A model generated the notes under the pieces. The model saw only the letters and a list, made by a program, of their open reading frames with translations. It was not told the origin of the DNA and made no database searches. Source: Doryteuthis pealeii (lineage: Eukaryota > Mollusca > Cephalopoda > Myopsida > Loliginidae). Taken from it: DNA of 64,000 bases. Below are positions 61,475 to 64,000 of this stretch, in pieces (position 1 is the stretch's first letter; the number at the start of each line of letters is the position of its first letter). Position numbers and translations under genes: made by a program. The DNA lies in NCBI GenBank assembly GCA_023376005.1, contig CM042157.1, positions 91,314,945 to 91,378,944 of the forward strand, given 5' to 3'.

Positions 61475-61977
61475 ATTTCTATATTGCAGTTGGTTGGTCT
61501 GGTTGGCATCTTTTCGTCCACTAAGGACGATGGCGTAGTGACCAATAAATAAATAAATAATCTGCATCTGCGCAAGTGGCTGAGCAGGCCTATCCCTGAG
61601 TGACAGTGTTTGGTGCACTGACTGAACACAAACTGTGGTGCTTTCTGGGTTGCTGTTTTTCTCCCTCTTTCTGGCTCTCTTTGCTGTCGAGACTATATAG
61701 CAGTGAATATATGAAATAGCACAAAAGAAGACAACGGATACTATTAATGTTTTTATTAAAAAATACACGACGTTTTGGCCACTGTATCCTCCGACTTTCT
61801 TCTTTTTAATGTTCCTGGCGCTTATCGAGACGCAGCTCGGATTGATAGGCGAGCAAAAACAATGACGTCATTATTAAAATGAGAAAGTTTTTTTTCTTTA
61901 AATTAGTGAAATAGATCATTAATTAGGACTGGGCCTATTTATTAGAATAGTTCTCGCGTTCGAAAAGGTTCCCAAGT
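61475..61977. other. No gene seen
   Basis: Unclassified. The 145-codon antisense frame (61331-61768) ends in microsatellite and SINE sequence and has no motif I recognise. Confidence 0.45.
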
Positions 61978-62075
61978 CCGACAAGAAATACCTGAAGAAG
62001 GCCGGAGGGCACATCGGCCGAAACGTTGTACTGATAACAATAAAGATGCGGACAATAGTCCAAATAATCCAAATA
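61978..62075 (+). mobile_element. PLE-type 3' module, CTGAAGAAGGCCGG family
   Basis: GTCCGACAAGAAATACCTGA, AGAAGGCCGGAGGGCACATC, GGCCGAAACGTTGTACTG, ATAACAATAAAGATGCGGAC. Best-preserved single copy of the module at 10.9 and 13.5-13.7 kb. Hairpin GGCCG/CGGCC lies between CTGAAGA and GAAA. Confidence 0.7.
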
Positions 62076-62144
62076 ATACTAATTTATTTAGTTTCATGTT
62101 TGCTTCTCAGAAGTAATTCGCTGAGTAAGCTTGATTGATTGCGA

Positions 62145-62325
62145 AGTGTTTGGTTAAATGTTTGTGTTGTTGTTTGGTTAAGTGTGTGTTTGTGTTGTTA
62201 ATTGTGGTTAAGTGTGTGTTTGGTGTTGTTGTGTGGGGTGTTGGTTGTGTGTTGGGTTAAGTGTGTTTTGGTTGTGTGTTGGGTTAAGTGTGTGTTGGTT
62301 GTGTGTTGGGTTAAGTATGTCACGA
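62145..62325. repeat. GTGTTGGGTTAAG-type minisatellite
   Basis: Imperfect 24-30-base units with TGTGTTGGGTTAAGTGTG, the last three at about 62245, 62273 and 62300 being nearly identical. The valine-leucine-tryptophan repeat frame (62202-62477) is compositional in this part. Confidence 0.85.
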
Positions 62326-63289
62326 AACTGGAACACAGGTTCAAATTCTGTGTCAAACTTCAGATCAACGTAAAAAGTGAATATTTAACAAGTCATCACA
62401 AGATTAAAGCGGATCAAGTTCTCTCTTCAAATGACACAATGCATTTTTTGAATGGCCATAAGAAATGTGGTAGGTGATATTTGTTCTGATTGACTGATCA
62501 CTTGACAAACTGAAACAAATGCAACAAAAGTGAAAACTCTCATCAGATCAGATCAAATCGACATTTGTAGGTGAGAATGATTAGTGGTCAGGACTGGCAT
62601 GTACCAACTGCGAACCTCCCGACTTAGTTGGTTCAAGCCTACTTGGGTGACTCGGAAGGGCAGGTTTAACTTGTGGGGATTAAAATAAAATCAAAATTAA
62701 ATTAAAATGAAATAAATAAAAAAAATAAAAAAAAAACTCCCATGAGCCTTCACCGGAAGAACACTCCGCGCATGTGCGAGAAAAAGAACCCACGACCGAT
62801 CACCGAGAGAATCTCTCGACCATTCAGACGTAGGCCTTGTCTGAGAGAAGACACTACTACTGGCCAGGGAGAAATTTCCTTGCTCTGAGGTGGCTATGAT
62901 CCGCGAATAAAGCCTAAATCCTTAAACCACCTTTGTCTTTGTCTCTTCTTTTTCTTTCCTTGAATTCCTTTTCAGCGCGACCACCAAATATGATGGGGTT
63001 AAAAGCAAAACCCGAGGAACATGCACCAGGAATATCCACAGCCAACTTTAAACCTCCTGTAACCCATAAACTGCCGCTGGTTTGCATACAAACAACGCTA
63101 ACACCTTGACTGATGTTATCAAGTTTATTTAAATAAACACCGTGAAAACTGTACAAAAAAGAAACAAATAACATTCAATAAAAAGATAACAAATACATTT
63201 CAAAGAAAAAAAGAAAAAAAAAAACAAGAAAGAAATTGACACAAATTCTTACCGTGTCGCCTATTTAAACCAGTAGCCTAGAGTCTGTG
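62326..63289. other. No gene seen; possible LTR-like sequence
   Basis: About 960 bases. GCGAATAAAGCCTAAATCC at 62905 followed by a TTTGTCTTTGTCTC stretch resembles an LTR R region, but no second LTR, primer site or coding sequence is visible. A-rich tracts at 62690-62735 and 63205-63230. Frames up to 86 codons lack motifs. Confidence 0.35.
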
Positions 63290-63510
63290 GTTATTTACCT
63301 CGCATCCTACATATGCGGGTGTGACACAAGGTCTTTTTAACGTGGAACCATCCATGAGCCGAAGCTCATGGGATCGTTGGTGCAAAAAATGCGTAGATCC
63401 CATCGGCATTCCTCTTAAGGGGGCGCCTCGGGTACTGGGCAATAAATCCAGCCCTGCCCCTTTAAATCAAGGGGACAGGTGTTGCCTGGGATGTGATCCC
63501 CTGGAATCAC
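63290..63510 (+). mobile_element. Repeat G copy
   Basis: GTGTGACACAAGG, AGCCGAAGCTCATGGGATCG, CCCATCGGCATTCC, CTGGGCAATAAATCC and AATCAAGGGGACAGGTGTTG. The antisense copy is at 40915-41180. Class unknown. Confidence 0.65.
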
Positions 63511-63950
63511 GCCGTTATTTACTTAACCAGTCTAGAGGTCGTTATTTGAAGTGAGCACACTCGTGCACTCAATCCAAAATGTTTATTTATCTTGAAGTGA
63601 GATACAATGAATGTGTACACGACTCGGCATATAGCCGGGAGTTTTTGAGTTGGGGGGAAGGGTGTCGAAACTGGTCATACTACTACATGGATCTAGCTAT
63701 CTAGGTTCACTCGCTGACCGATCCATTCAAAAATAAAATCTTGCATTCTTCTCTTACACAGCCTACATTCACCAAAATACCTCTTTCGCTCTATGACTTA
63801 ACCTACTTAAAATCGTTCCCATTTTCATATGGATTTCATTCGAAGGTAACCGGTCTAGATTCCGAAGCTCATTGGACCCCCGGTCTGTGCCAGTTAAGTA
63901 TTAGGGTCTGTATATAAGCTCCCTTTAACCATTTCCGCTTAGGATACTAT
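63511..63950. other. No gene seen
   Basis: Unclassified higher-complexity DNA. Confidence 0.45.
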
Positions 63951-64000
63951 ATATATTTACCAACCGCTCCGCACGAGCAGGATGTGACACCAGGTCAATT
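63951..64000 (-). mobile_element. SINE B 3' end, cut by window edge
   Basis: ATATATTTACCAACCGCTCC, GCACGAGCAGGATGTGACAC, matching the tail of SINE B at 28772. The rest lies beyond the window. Confidence 0.8.

Noticed and set aside
61331..61768. 145-codon antisense gene
   Set aside because: The C-terminal third is microsatellite and a SINE A tail; the rest has no motif or repeat partner that supports coding.
62700..62960. LTR retrotransposon
   Set aside because: An AATAAAG signal and LTR-like texture are present, but there is no second LTR, primer-binding site or gag-pol remnant in the window.

Overview
The window looks like a gene-poor, AT-rich stretch of an animal nuclear genome. I found no host protein gene, rRNA or standalone tRNA gene. 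The evidence is dense eukaryotic transposon debris: Helitron ends, Penelope-like retroelements (PLEs) with GIY-YIG endonuclease remains, LINE C-terminal fragments, tRNA-derived SINEs, mariner-like and hAT-like MITEs, and very long TA, TG and CT microsatellites. The mixture fits a lophotrochozoan invertebrate, perhaps a mollusc such as a cephalopod. That placement is inference from repeat style and is weakly held.

Layout. 0-8 kb holds TG/TA minisatellites, several copies of a ~600-bp interspersed repeat (here R600), two copies of one LINE 3' end, and PLE 3' modules. One of those LINE copies is inserted inside a PLE module. 8.0-8.2 kb holds two complete hammerhead ribozyme folds, on opposite strands, either side of a TA run. 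8.4-15.3 kb holds two Helitron families, a nested fold-back block and an exact 132-bp tandem array of tRNA-like units. 15.5-18.6 kb holds a long inverted repeat, another Helitron and LINE pieces. 18.63-25.33 kb is a single ~6.7-kb satellite of about 61-bp units, most carrying CACGTG, with a higher-order period near 1.22 kb. 25.3-34.9 kb is a patchwork of LINE, SINE, Helitron, mariner and hAT fragments. 35-41 kb is low-complexity DNA with a second tRNA-arm tandem array (~145 bp). 41-50.6 kb holds R600, SINEs, LINEs and two decayed PLE endonuclease regions, one of which runs into the start of a following tandem PLE copy. 50.6-52.8 kb is TG/TA-rich and carries a tRNA-type SINE promoter directly followed by a third hammerhead. 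53-64 kb holds more Helitrons, inverted repeats, R600 and SINE remnants.

How the parts relate. At least one LINE, the SINE at 6.4 kb and R600 share a 3' end (a short hairpin, then a conserved ATGCCGTAAAA segment and a CCAA-rich tail), as expected if SINEs borrow LINE machinery. Two other SINE types share a second tail. The CTGANGA / stem / GAAA hammerhead core recurs, intact or degraded, in the 3' modules of several PLE-like families. I consider the hammerhead ribozymes, the SINE-hammerhead fusion, the two tRNA-like arrays and the CACGTG satellite the most interesting content. All pairings, repeat periods and boundaries were read by eye and not computed.
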